Shown: piece after piece, positions 26,601 to 37,400 of the stretch
Layout: each line of letters opens with the position of its first letter
Numbering within the stretch: position 1 is the first letter of the stretch
NCBI RefSeq assembly: GCF_000981585.1
Contig: NZ_LN831776.1
Location: 2,957,186 to 3,021,185, forward strand
DNA: 64,000 bases
DNA from: Paenibacillus riograndensis SBR5
GTDB lineage: Bacteria > Bacillota > Bacilli > Paenibacillales > Paenibacillaceae
Direction: 5' to 3'
Made by a program: the position numbers and the translations under genes
The notes under the pieces: model-generated
What the model saw: only the letters and a program-made list of their open reading frames with translations
What the model was told of the DNA's origin: nothing
Database searches by the model: none

Positions 26601-29600
26601 AAGATCGTCAACACGGAAATCAAGAATGTTGTCTTTAATGAAAAAGGGTTTGTCGGCATTGATGCCGCGCTGAAATTTGACCTCGGTGAAGAATTGGGGC
26701 TGTTCGGGCCGAAGAAGGAGAGCGCTCCGCAGAAAAAAGGGGACAAGCCGAAGAAGCCGAGCGGTGAAGTCACGGTAACCCACTATGTCCAGGATATTGA
26801 CGGCATAGAGAATCAGTACGGCCTCGCATTCGATGCCCAGCTGAAAAATATGCTTGAGGTGTCCATCGAGCTGTCCCTGAAAAAGGTGAAGGACGGCCGC
26901 ATCCTGCCGGATGTCATCGCATTTGGTGCAGGATTGCCTGATCCGGGGATTCTGATCACCGGCGCAACGTACCTCACAGGCATTCGCGGGGCGGTTCGTG
27001 AACTTGCAGACACCATTGCAGGCGGCACGAAGGACGATCCCTTCCCGCTTACCGTTGAAGCAGGCGTGAGTGTGAGATTCGGCATGGCTCCGGCGTATTT
27101 TTTCGGCGATGTGGATCTGACCGTCAAACGGACGGGACTTAAGGTAGAAGGCAAGCTGGATTATTCCGCTAAGGCGGATGCAGAGGATGATGACAAGCTG
27201 CCAATGCTCACCAAGGCGCTGCTTGAAGCGCAGTGGGTCACCCCGTGGTTCGTGCGGGTGGAGTCCGAGATGGATATCGGCGGCTGGGATATTATTATCG
27301 GGAAGGCCGGCATTTTTGTCGGACAGAATCTGGAGAAGAACCGTACGGATTTCGAAGGGTATATCGGATCCAGACTGCAAATTCCGAGCAATGTGCCTGT
27401 TGTCGGCGGCCTGCCGTTGTCCAGCGTATTCCTCGGCGTTAACAATGATAAGGTTTGGGGCAGTATCGGCGTTCTGCTGATCTCGCTCGGCGTTACGTAT
27501 TATTGGGGCGGCGGGGTTGAATTTGGCACCTCCACCGACCAATTGCCTGACGGTCTGATACAACTCGTTGTAGATGATCCTGAGCTTGGACCGCGTCTGA
27601 TGGTCATTGGACAAGGGATAGAGACGCTCGCTACTTCAGAAGCGGCTGCAGAACAGGAAAATCAGGAGATCATCTACAGAGAGGTTAAAGAAGGCGTTGA
27701 ATATATTGAGAATGGCTCAGTGAACATCAGCGTTGGCGGCATCACCGTCAAGAACGGCGGCAGAGTCCATGAAATACCTATGGGCGGCGTGACCGGCAAT
27801 GCGCTGATTGAGATGGAATATGATGCGAAGGAGATGCCTGAATTCACACTGAAGGATGCCGGCGGCAAGGTGTTCCCGGTTAAATTCGACAATACGAATA
27901 CAGATCCGACGGCAAATGCATTCCAGCAGTATATTCCGGCTGATCAAAATCCTGACAAGGTGGATATCCGCAAAGCGTATATCATCGTTCCGGCGGATAA
28001 AGCAAAAAGCGGGGGCAATTGGACCTTGACTGCGGTTTCCGGAGTGAAAACCAAGCTGCTCAACGTGCCAACGGCTCCGCAGCTGAATGAGATCAACCTG
28101 GCGAAGGACAGCACGGATGTGAACAAATTCAATGCTTCCTGGAAAGTGGCTAACGCGTTGGAAGGCGATACAGTCAATCTGTATCTGGCTGAGGATGCCG
28201 TAACCAAGAACGAAACCTTACTTGCCGACGGGACCAAAGTGCTGGAAACAGGAGATCCCGGACTTCTGATTGCCAAGGATGTTCCGGTTGGCCAGAACGG
28301 CGGCGTGAGCGGAGGCATTACAAGCGGCAGCACCAGCATTGATGTAACCCGCGCAACGCTTATGGGCAAGCAGGAGGACATCCGCGGACTGCTTAGACAA
28401 GGCAATTATTATTTGCGGGCCGAGCTCAAGTCCACGGCTACCTTTGCAACAAGGACTTCAGCGCAGAAATTTGAACTCATTGATCCAATGGCACCGCAGA
28501 ACGTCAGTGATGTTAGGGTTGAGCCGGCAGGAAACGGATTATTCGCTTTGTCCTTCAAGCCTGGCACCAAACCGTCAAGCCACGCAAAGTATGAGCACAG
28601 CTATGTTATCGATGCACAGCGCGAGCAGGGGGGCGTGATGTCCGACTACTCGAACTTCGGGGAGATTCTGTTTACGGAATCGGAGCTTGCTCCGTATTGG
28701 AATGCATCCAGCGGTAAATATGAAGGCATTCTGATCGGCGGCTGGTCGGCAACCTCCACCTCTGACGAAGTCAATCTCGGCAGCCTGGAAGGCACCGTGA
28801 TGGATCTGAAGGATGTCAAATATGTCGGACTCGAAGTCGGTTATGAATATGAGATAGGGGTATCCGCCGCGACGGTTCCGACTGCGGCTGACGACCAGAA
28901 CCAGAATTACCACTATGCAGAACGGGTCAGCAGTTCTAAAAAGCTGCTTCCGAAGCCGGTGAAACCTGTGCTGACGGTAGGCGGTTCCGGCAAGGTAGAG
29001 AATACCGGCAACTATTTCAATCTGCTTACCAATCAAACCGGGCAGAGCATCACCCTCAGCTCGGATCAGAAGAATGTATCGGTTGAAGCGTTTTATGCCG
29101 AGCAATCCATCGGCAAGGTGAACCTGACTGACAGCGGAAACGCAAGCCAGGGCAAGCTTGATTTCAGCCAGTTCAAGACAGACGGGCCTTACGCTATTGA
29201 GCTGCGGGCAACCAATACCGTGACCAAGGACATTTCCGTCACGATGCTGTACCTGACAGTGGATACACTGGCTCCTGTGCTCTACATTGACTCACCTGCA
29301 ACGGGTGCAAGAACCGCAGGAGGAAAAATAAAGGTCTCCGGCACAACGACGAAGGATACCATTCTCAAAGTAGGTGACACGGTAGTCCCTGTAGCCGAAG
29401 ACGGAACCTTTAACAGTGAAGTTCCAATCCCTTCGGGTGATCCGACAGTGGCGCTTAAGTTCACCGCCACCGATGGGGCGGGCAACGGGAATTCAGCGGT
29501 CGTCGATATTACCAACGACAGCTATGATGTGCCTGCGGCCTTGATTCTTGAGAAAGTCCCTTCCCTGCAGCCAGGGGAGACAAGTACGCTGAAAGCTTTC

Positions 29601-31382
29601 CTGAAGGTCGCCAGAGGGAAGGACGGAAACGGAAAATTGAAGTTTGAGCAGGTGCCTGTGAAGGACAGCGAGCTTGGGCGTCTCGCCTACACTGTACCGA
29701 CAGGCGATTCGGTTGAAGTGACTACTTCTAAGGAGAATGTAACGACGGTGAGCGCATTGGCTACCGGAGCCAGTCTGATTGAAGCGGAATACAAGATTGC
29801 CGAAGGCGTTGTGCTGAAAGGCTACGCTGTTGCTTCTGTAGAAGTTCCTAAGCCTACAGCGCTTGGAACGCTGACAGCCTCGGCTCAGGCCATCGGCGGC
29901 GACACCACACACACCAAGGTGATTGTATCCAGTGCCGGAGATATGACCGGTCAACAACTGGCCTATAAGATCTACTCTAACGGAAGTGCTGTTCTGCCGG
30001 AATTCGACACGGATCTCAGCAGTTGGGCGTTGCTTCCGGCGGATGGTGTGATTCCTGCCAATCTGGGGGATGTCATCGTTGTGGCTAAGCGGACTTCACT
30101 GGCCAAGAAAGCTATGGCAGCGGCCGCAGTACCTGCAGTCATCTGGAGCAGCAGCTCCGGCGGTGGCGGCGGTGGCGGTGCAGGCGGCGGATTAGCGGCA
30201 GACCAGCCGGTTCCAGAAACCGCACCGGTATTCACCGTCGGCGGCAAAGCCATTGAAGCGGCTTGGGAAGGAACAACCGCAGTTCTTCATATTAAAGACG
30301 GTGATGTTGCAGCTGGCAGCAGTGGAGACATTGTGATCAGCTCGAAGGCAGCCGCAGCTGCTGGCTTCAGCATTACTGTGGATCAGAAGGTTGTGCAGCA
30401 GGCGGTTTCAGCCAAGAAGAAGCTGATCATCGAGGTTCCGCTTGGACAGCTGACGCTGGCTTCGGAGAATCTGAAGGGTCTCTCCGAACCGCTCAAGATC
30501 AGCATCGGAAGGAATTCTGCCGCTGACAAGGAGGCCATGAACGCTGCTGCTGCAGCCCAGAAATTCACCGTGCTGGGCGGAGGCCAAGGCGTCACCGTCA
30601 GCGTGAATCTGGCAGCAGGCCAGTGGACACCTGCCCCTGCCGGCAGGATTGCCATTCCGGCAGGTATCGCCGCGAAGGATATCACCGCAGTGGTACTGAA
30701 AAATGCAGCCGGCCAGTGGACCACCATCCCTTGGAAACCCGACAGCAGCGGAACTGCTGTGGATGTGCAGCTGACGGGAGAAGGCAGCCTGTTCTTTATC
30801 AACAATGCCAAAGCGTTCAAGGATATCGCCAAAGGCTTCTGGGCAGGACCAGACATCAGCAGTGCTTCTGGCAAGCTGTTTGTATTAGGTACCTCGGCAG
30901 ACACCTTTGCTCCGCAAGCGAAGATTACCAGAGCCGAGCTTCCGACTATCCTGCTGCGCGTGGCAGGGCTGATGAATAACACGGCAGCCAAGCAGGGCTT
31001 CAAGGATGTGGCCGAGAGCAGCTGGTATTTCCGCAGTGTCTCGATTGCAGCAGATCTGGGGATTGTTACCGGACTGAGCGAAGGCACATACGCACCGAAA
31101 TCTACACTGACCCGGATGGAAGCCATGACGATGGTAGGAAGACTGCTGAATGTGGTAAGCAGCGGCGGTGAGAGCATGGGTGACGCAGAGGCAGCCCAAA
31201 TCCTCAATGCTTTTGCCGACAAGGGTGAAATTCCGGCCTGGGCAAAATCCCCGATTGCGCTCAGCATCAAATACGGGATTATCCGTGGCGTAAACGGCAA
31301 GATCAATCCGGCGGGAGTATTGACCCGTGCGGAAGCGGCCGCCATGGCCAACAGACTGGATCAATTCATCATCGGCAGGTAA
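23700..31382 (+). CDS. Giant secreted protein 2 (about 2560 aa) with three C-terminal SLH domains
   Basis: An exported surface protein. VKLLKRTCAVMLSLIMVFLS, then ASESLHALAEA, is a signal peptide. I do not recognise the N-terminal 1300 residues. They are beta-rich with an acidic stretch (GGDDEEEGEEGAEAQEN, nt about 26330-26400). FN3-like and Ig-like segments follow (VTVDTLAPVLYIDSPATGA-like and TATDGAGNGNSAV), then a poly-Gly linker (nt 30158-30193). The last about 190 residues hold three S-layer homology domains, beginning near AFKDIAKGFWAGPDI, FKDVAESSWYFRSVSIA and FADKGEIPAWAKSPI. SLH domains bind pyruvylated secondary cell-wall polymer. GTG 23700 follows GGGGGG at 8 nt. ATG 23673, overlapping the upstream stop codon, is the alternative and would give 2569 aa. 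Confidence 0.88.
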   Translation: MKLLKRTCAVMLSLIMVFLSASESLHALAEAAAAANTTTIQNDFIKVTVDNSTGRYGIRTVEGQPIRKKDQDTNLLYKGDDPETSFTTFRIDGTDYIYGNKYKFGNDLYSETTAPKIVRNDNGTQQLEMLWKIKGVEIKQILMLYTDAKDAVNSGNVNIRYEVNNKSGAQVAVGSRIMLDTMVGGNDAPLFQIGTASKAPLMVERKLTHDPEKDAGIPKEDSALYKLPAYWVMRDKQDSTNPQATNVVAYGFNNFAEQNINIVDEMIVGHWNGLANTKWDYKVNPALDFTRDTNDYGSADSAVAFYWNPDKIAAGASQSFETVYGLGEIIAPDKVFSIRYVDQVQQLATLEDNSGYVDDGMFTIYAEVENLASYDMEHSKIEVELTLESGLSLVKLDAAGEVVRDASGKPVPETSSRRTLEFRKSATPEEAAQGIQPKYKPGDTITASFRVMAKGRPWPTTKEYMITARSPETRAKVEGVEDESIKAQYESNKSNFILLPPVGEATPTYVYGVSPKELYSSDVKYLTVNLSNIEAYNTGNETTAPNFDLYLKETVTGERYKVNVQDAVVMQPTDDGMSGDMRITYRGGDRVDDAGKIVEAGLGPELPLGEYQVEIDYKGDAGGDEEVAAMYDITTGQTVLVSDNNESRIREAGIMVIYKQLVDVSGIANGSSVSGDLLDDLNSLFPGEPFEDGAFLYNAVTEYKKTKALFGIASKAVDPEFELGEFTDDEALEETPLYNYRLFDSEAELEAFEQEAEDEEIDREVVLVIRGMIKQVGSGVDEQVVVDTKTEPAIINDSVAYTGKDLAFVRGKLDIFGVTQPEDMPFLDTLFVKGDGTLSVASSGFIFHKGEWTLDFFNGFNKSLGGDNYNLPSADSGGDDEEEGEEGAEAQENTNPEDDTENGSLKWAVGGVGDRLNPLRQVMIEDVYFNKQSLFGAPSFSIDGFGLSFNDFILREGGISFGGSLSMKIVNTEIKNVVFNEKGFVGIDAALKFDLGEELGLFGPKKESAPQKKGDKPKKPSGEVTVTHYVQDIDGIENQYGLAFDAQLKNMLEVSIELSLKKVKDGRILPDVIAFGAGLPDPGILITGATYLTGIRGAVRELADTIAGGTKDDPFPLTVEAGVSVRFGMAPAYFFGDVDLTVKRTGLKVEGKLDYSAKADAEDDDKLPMLTKALLEAQWVTPWFVRVESEMDIGGWDIIIGKAGIFVGQNLEKNRTDFEGYIGSRLQIPSNVPVVGGLPLSSVFLGVNNDKVWGSIGVLLISLGVTYYWGGGVEFGTSTDQLPDGLIQLVVDDPELGPRLMVIGQGIETLATSEAAAEQENQEIIYREVKEGVEYIENGSVNISVGGITVKNGGRVHEIPMGGVTGNALIEMEYDAKEMPEFTLKDAGGKVFPVKFDNTNTDPTANAFQQYIPADQNPDKVDIRKAYIIVPADKAKSGGNWTLTAVSGVKTKLLNVPTAPQLNEINLAKDSTDVNKFNASWKVANALEGDTVNLYLAEDAVTKNETLLADGTKVLETGDPGLLIAKDVPVGQNGGVSGGITSGSTSIDVTRATLMGKQEDIRGLLRQGNYYLRAELKSTATFATRTSAQKFELIDPMAPQNVSDVRVEPAGNGLFALSFKPGTKPSSHAKYEHSYVIDAQREQGGVMSDYSNFGEILFTESELAPYWNASSGKYEGILIGGWSATSTSDEVNLGSLEGTVMDLKDVKYVGLEVGYEYEIGVSAATVPTAADDQNQNYHYAERVSSSKKLLPKPVKPVLTVGGSGKVENTGNYFNLLTNQTGQSITLSSDQKNVSVEAFYAEQSIGKVNLTDSGNASQGKLDFSQFKTDGPYAIELRATNTVTKDISVTMLYLTVDTLAPVLYIDSPATGARTAGGKIKVSGTTTKDTILKVGDTVVPVAEDGTFNSEVPIPSGDPTVALKFTATDGAGNGNSAVVDITNDSYDVPAALILEKVPSLQPGETSTLKAFLKVARGKDGNGKLKFEQVPVKDSELGRLAYTVPTGDSVEVTTSKENVTTVSALATGASLIEAEYKIAEGVVLKGYAVASVEVPKPTALGTLTASAQAIGGDTTHTKVIVSSAGDMTGQQLAYKIYSNGSAVLPEFDTDLSSWALLPADGVIPANLGDVIVVAKRTSLAKKAMAAAAVPAVIWSSSSGGGGGGGAGGGLAADQPVPETAPVFTVGGKAIEAAWEGTTAVLHIKDGDVAAGSSGDIVISSKAAAAAGFSITVDQKVVQQAVSAKKKLIIEVPLGQLTLASENLKGLSEPLKISIGRNSAADKEAMNAAAAAQKFTVLGGGQGVTVSVNLAAGQWTPAPAGRIAIPAGIAAKDITAVVLKNAAGQWTTIPWKPDSSGTAVDVQLTGEGSLFFINNAKAFKDIAKGFWAGPDISSASGKLFVLGTSADTFAPQAKITRAELPTILLRVAGLMNNTAAKQGFKDVAESSWYFRSVSIAADLGIVTGLSEGTYAPKSTLTRMEAMTMVGRLLNVVSSGGESMGDAEAAQILNAFADKGEIPAWAKSPIALSIKYGIIRGVNGKINPAGVLTRAEAAAMANRLDQFIIGR

Positions 31383-31393
31383 TACGAAGAGCA

Positions 31394-31429
31394 GCGCCCA
31401 CACCATCCCTGGAGGATGGGTGTGGGCAA
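31394..31429 (+). other. Intercistronic hairpin without U-tract
   Basis: GCCCACACC-ATCC pairs with GGATGG-GTGTGGGC around CTGGA, with one bulge. No T-run follows, so it is not a standard terminator. It lies in the 100-nt gap between giant genes 2 and 3 and could tune downstream expression or stabilise mRNA ends. Confidence 0.55.
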
Positions 31430-31482
31430 GCTTTACGCCATGAAATGCTCTGATAGAATCCTATTACATTTAAGGTGGTGTC

Positions 31483-34400
31483 ATGATGGCAAGGAAGCAC
31501 AAATCATTGATCGGGCTGGCCATTGCGCTGGCAGTCCTGACAATTGCTGCGGTTACCGGCGGTTTGCTGGCCAAGGCGGATGGGCAGACCTGGACGGGCT
31601 CGGCCGAAACGGCATGGTACAATTCTGCCTATACTACGTATAAAATCAACTCGGCCGCCGAGCTGGCCGGGGTTGCCAAGCTGGTCAATGAAGACCCGGA
31701 CGGCAGCATTGACGGCTTCCGGAATAAGATCCTCGAAATCGATAAGAGTCTGGATCTGTCCGCCTATCTTTGGGTGCCGATCGGGACAGGAGAGCATCCT
31801 TTTCGCGGGACGCTGATCTCTAAGGGCGGGGAGATTCTTACCCTCTCGGGCATGAACGTTGACCCGAGTCTGTCTTATCAAGGGCTTGTCGGCAACATGG
31901 ACGGCGGAACTGTGGGCGGCTTTGAGTTCGATTCCAGCGGTTCGATCAGCGTAACAAGCGTTACTTATGATGTCTATGCAGGTGCAGCAGTCGGCAAAAT
32001 GACTGGCAACAGCACGGTATACGATATTACCAATAAAATGCGGATTGAGACGATCAGTTCACCGTTCGAAGCCTTTACCGGCGGTATCGTGGGTATGGGG
32101 ACAGGTTCCATTTCCAATTCCGTCAACGAAGCTTCCATCACGGCTAACGGTGCTTCGGCTGCAGGGGGAATCGTTGGATATAGCGGTCCCGGCAGTCTGA
32201 AGATCAAAAAAGTATCAAACTCAGGAGCAATTCTGGCTAACGGGCAGGGAGGGACGAGCTATGCCGGAGGGATTGCCGGCCATACTTCAGGCTCTCTGAT
32301 CATGAATGACGAAGATACGATCATCAGCAATAGTGCTGAGGTAGCAGCTACCGGCGGGGACATCGTATATGCCGGCGGCATTATCGGTAAAACCGATGGA
32401 ACGATCGTATATTCCAATGCTACGATCAGCAGTGGAGCGGTCAATATCGATGCTCCGGCAGCCGCAGGCTCCTACGCCGGCGGATTGATCGGCGGAGTGG
32501 GGGCCGTGCAGAATCCGGACATCACCATGGCTTTTGACCATTCGGCTCCGGTAACGAATAACGGCGGCACGAACGTATACACCGGCGCAATCGCCGGATA
32601 TGCGGACAGCCCGTTAACCTGGACCGCAGGCTACAACAACACCAGCCCTGTTACAGCAACGGGTTCACAACATATTTATACAGGCGGCTATATCGGATAT
32701 GCCGCAAAAGGCCTCGTGCTGAATAATCCGGCGTCTGCGGCGTATCAGAATACAGCCGCCATTACAGTATCCGGCGGGGCGGGTGTCTATACCGGAGGAT
32801 TCGCCGGGTACGATGCCGGAGGACATTTCACCCATGCTTCTTTTGCGGGGACCTTAAATGTCACCGGTACAGCCAATGTCTACACCGGGGGGATTGCCGG
32901 CTATGAAACCGGCGGCGAGATCGCAGCCTCTCAGGCAGGTAAAGCGGCTGACGATTACAATGCCATCACTTCCGATGGAACCATTGGCGGGATTGCCGGT
33001 TATCTGGACGGCACCATCAGCAATTCCACAGTGAAGCATATTACACTGAAGGCTACTTCCGAAGGCGGTGTCCTCGGCGGTATTGCCGGAAGCGCACAAG
33101 GGACAATCACCGGCGTATCAGCCGGGGATGCCAGCGGCACGGACTATAACAGCCTTCGTATGGAGGCGGCGGCAGCTGCACCGGCTGCAGATGGCCGGGA
33201 CAATATTACAGCTGGCGGAATCGTCGGCATAAATGACCAGGCACTCGTCCTGACCGGCAGCAAAGCGGCCAAAATCGGGTTCATTACCGCAACCGGCCGC
33301 AGCGGCTATACGTTCGGCGGAGTTGCTGGAAAACTGAATACAGAAGCTTCCATCGGTACAAAAGCGCAAGCCGTGGAAGCCAGCGATATTCTAGTAGAAA
33401 TGAAGGCGGATCAAGTGAGCTTCGGCGGCGCAGTCGGCAGCAACCGGGCTTCCGCACTGTATCTGCATACGAACCGGATTGAAATCCGGGCAGAGGCTTC
33501 GCAGGGGGTTGCCGGAGGGATGTTCGGCGAGAACCACGGAACCAGCCCGTATGTGCTGGCTGAGAACATCGGCATCAGTTCGCCGGGACCGGACAATGCA
33601 GTGGGCGGAATCGCCGGCTACAATACCGGCACGCTAACCGATGCAACCGCCCGCACTGTTGTGATTGCAGCAAACGGCCTGCGGACAGAAGCGGGGGGGA
33701 TTGTTGGACGCTCGGAAGGCATCGAAGGCCATCGTGCTGTCATTACAGCTCCGGTTATGCTCGCAGGTGAGAATACCCTGGTGAATATCACCGGAAAGGA
33801 CGTCAAGGCAGGCGGCATTGCAGGTTTTGCCAAAGCCACCGATATTATCAAACCTTTGGCATCCGCTATCGCGCCGGATTATCTCACCTTCACGGTTAAA
33901 GGAGCCGGAGCGAAAGCCGGAGGATTGGCCGGAGCTCTGGAGAACAGCACCATTAGCGGCGACACGTCAGCGCTGAACGTGGAAAATCTGCTGATAAGCT
34001 CAGGCACAGAAGGAGCCGATGCCTATATCGGCGGCCTGGTCGGCTATAACGATCAATCCCGTCTGGAACGTCTGGCCGGCAAAACGCTGAACCTGACCTT
34101 GAACGGCCCGAACGTGAAGACAGGGGGTATCGCCGGTTATCATCTGGGAACGAATACTGCTGTTATTGCGAACAACTATATAACCGCACTTAGTCTAAAA
34201 ACCAATGCCACAGCAGCAAACTCTGTCATCGGCGGGATCGTCGGACTGAATGCTGCCCAAGCCGGAGATCCGGTTCCGAATCCCGGCACTGCTGTCAGCA
34301 CGATTCAGAACAGCCGTATTCTGGGCAGCATTAATGCCGTTTCCCCATCGTCTGTGATCGGCGGCATGGTGGGTGAAAACCGCAGTCTGATTGCCAACAA

Positions 34401-37400
34401 CAGTATTACAGATAAACTCCCGGTAAGCTCAAAAGGCGACAACGCCATCTTTGGCGGCTTAGCCGGACGCAATACCGCTGCCGGAACGCTATATTACACG
34501 TATTCCAATGCTAATATGACCATAGAAGGCGCCGGAACCCTTGCCGGCGGACTGGCCGGTGAAAATGCCGGACAGGTGATCGGGTCGTATGTAGACATTG
34601 ATATTACGGGTAAAGCTGCCGGATCAGCCAGCCAATCCGTGTTCCTTGGCGGCTTGATCGGCAGAAACAGTGCAGGCTCGGTAGAACAGTCCTACTCTTC
34701 CTCCAAAGTGACCGCAAACGGGAAGTATACCGTAGTCGGAGGTCTGGTAGGAGAGCACACAGGAGGCAGCATCAAGAATTCTTATGTAGCGAAAAGCGTA
34801 AACGCCCTTGGGGAGCAATCCTATGCCGGCGGCTTTATCGGCCGAATCACCAACGGTAAGGTTACCAATGCCTATTCGGCGGCTGAAGTAACCGCAAAAC
34901 TTGATAATAATTCTTATGCAGGCGGCTTTGCCGGACGGTATGACAATGCCAGCAAAGAGCTGCTGTACAAATCCTACTATATAAAAGATGAAGCCCGGAA
35001 TATTAACAAAGACCTTCCGGACTTTGCTGAAGGCAAGCACCGCTGGCTGGATGTCCATGTCCGCCTGACCACGATTCTTTCGGAAACGCTGCGGGACAGA
35101 GAGGTCTTCCCGGGCCTGTCCGGCTGGGATTTCAGCAGAGCCTGGAAATACGGTTCACTGAATGCGGAATATAAATATCCTGAAGTCAACCGTGAAGCCA
35201 ACACCGGCGGAGATGCCGGAGGCGGCGTGAATTCCAATATCAACTGGTATATGAAAGACAAGGATGCCATCCGGTTCCAGATTTCGAGCGAAGCGGAGCT
35301 TGCCGGTCTGGCCGCGATTGTGAACGGTACGATCGCCGGTGTGGATAAGTTTGATTTTGCCGACAGAACCATTACCGTGATGAATCCGATCCATATTCAA
35401 TCGAAGCAGTGGACACCTATCGGCGATGAAGAAGAACATGCCTTCCAAGGAACGCTTGACGGCGGCGGCCATCTGATTGACGGTCTGACTATGCGGTCGG
35501 CGGTATTCAGCCATTCCGGGCTGTTCGGCGTCATTGGCGCCGGAGGCACCGTAAAGAATATCAATCTGGAGCCATTAACCATCGCGGGCAGCCAATTTGC
35601 TGGGGCTGTCGCCGGCAGGAACCTGGGGACGGTATCGAACATTGACCTTAAGCTGCTGAACGGCAGCAAGATCAGCGGCGGTACGGTGGGGAGTATCATC
35701 GGCGAGAATACGGGTTCTGTTTCCGCGCTGCATCTGACGCTGGATGGCGGCAGCAGAATCGAAACTGTATACACCGGCGGGATCGCCGGAGGGATCATTG
35801 GTGACAACACCTCGGAGCTGGTCTATACAGCGGATAGTGACAGCACCAAAGCCCTTGCGGCATCGACTTATCTTCTGACTGCCATAGACGGCAGCATCGG
35901 CAGTTCCGCCGATCAAGCGGTCATTGGCGGGATTGTCGGCCGGCAATCCGGCAATGTCACAGGAATGAATGAAGAGGTGAGTTCGAAATACCGGATCACT
36001 TCAACCGGTGCGGACAGTATTACAGGCGGACTGATTGGACGTTATGTTTCCGGCAGCGCCAAGCAGCTGTCCCTCACGTTTACGGATGGCCGGCTTGAAG
36101 CGTCTGGCCTGGATTCAGTGCTGGGCGGAGTGATCGGCCATGCCGAGGCACGGGCTGTGCTGGCGGATGTTACACTGAAAGGTCCGGGCACCGGAGTTCA
36201 ACTGACCGGCAATGGCACAGTCGGTGGTGTAGTGGGCGTTAAAGACGGCGCAGCCGGCAGCATGCCGCTCGCCAAGGCGGCTTCGGCCAGCAATATCTAT
36301 GATATCGATCAAGCCGAAGCTGCAGGCATTGGATTGTCGGCTGCAGAAGGCAGCCTGCAGGCCAAGATCGGCGGGATCGCAGGCAGGGCCTCAGATGCGG
36401 CTATGAACGGTCTGTTGTTCAGCGGGTCCGTGCAATCCGCAGGAGAAGCCAATATGGCGGGCGGAATCGTAGGAGAAGCGGTGAACACACTGCTGTACCA
36501 TGTGAATGCAGCGCCAAAGCTTGTGGTTGCCGCGAAAAGCGGTGAAACCGCCGCAGGCGGAATTGCCGGAAGCCTGTCGGCAGATAACTTGAACGAAGGC
36601 TTTGATTTTGGCAAACCTTATCCGTTATACAGAGGCATTTATCTGGCAAAAGCGCATTCCGGTTCCATCCATGTAACAGGCGCTGGCAATACAGCGGATC
36701 TTTATGCCGGCGGAATTGTGGGGAAAAATACGAATGCTTCCCTCTACCGCTCGGAAGCAGCGGCCGACTTGAATGTCACTGGCGGCAACACCGTGAATGC
36801 CGGGGGAATTGCGGGCTACAGCAGCGGTATTCTCGTGGACAACTCTGCACAGAACAGTCTGAATGTGGACAACAGCAGAGTATATAATGTTGGCGGTGTT
36901 GTCGGCCGGGGAGAAGGCGGCCAGATTCATTACAGCGAGAGCTCTGCCGGTGATGGCGAAGCCATCCTGGTGGGTACAGCGCTGACCCTGGGTGAATCGG
37001 TTCCGGCAACCCGTGCCGGCGGTCTGGTAGGTCTCGGGGATTACCTGACCATCACCCACTCCCATGCGGATATTCCGTTGCGGATTACGGACACGAATCA
37101 GGACAATACGATTTATGCGGGCGGTTTTGCCGGTCTCCTGGGAGATACGGATACCCGCGAAGGAAAGATTGAACGTTCCTATGCTACTGGTGATTTGACG
37201 GTAAGCGGCAAACTGGGCTCCTACACCGGAGGTTTCGCCGGTTCAGTGGACCACTTCACTATCAAGGATGCCTACGCTTCCGGCACCATCAGCAATACAG
37301 CTTTCGACACACGCAGCGGCGGTTTTGCCGGTACGGTCGAGCGAAACGCCGTGATCAGTGATTCCTATGCGCTGCAGCCGAAGATTTCAACTGTAGGCGT

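Noticed and set aside
31394..31429. Terminator between giant genes 2 and 3
   Set aside because: The hairpin has no T-run, so it is recorded as a hairpin of unknown role.
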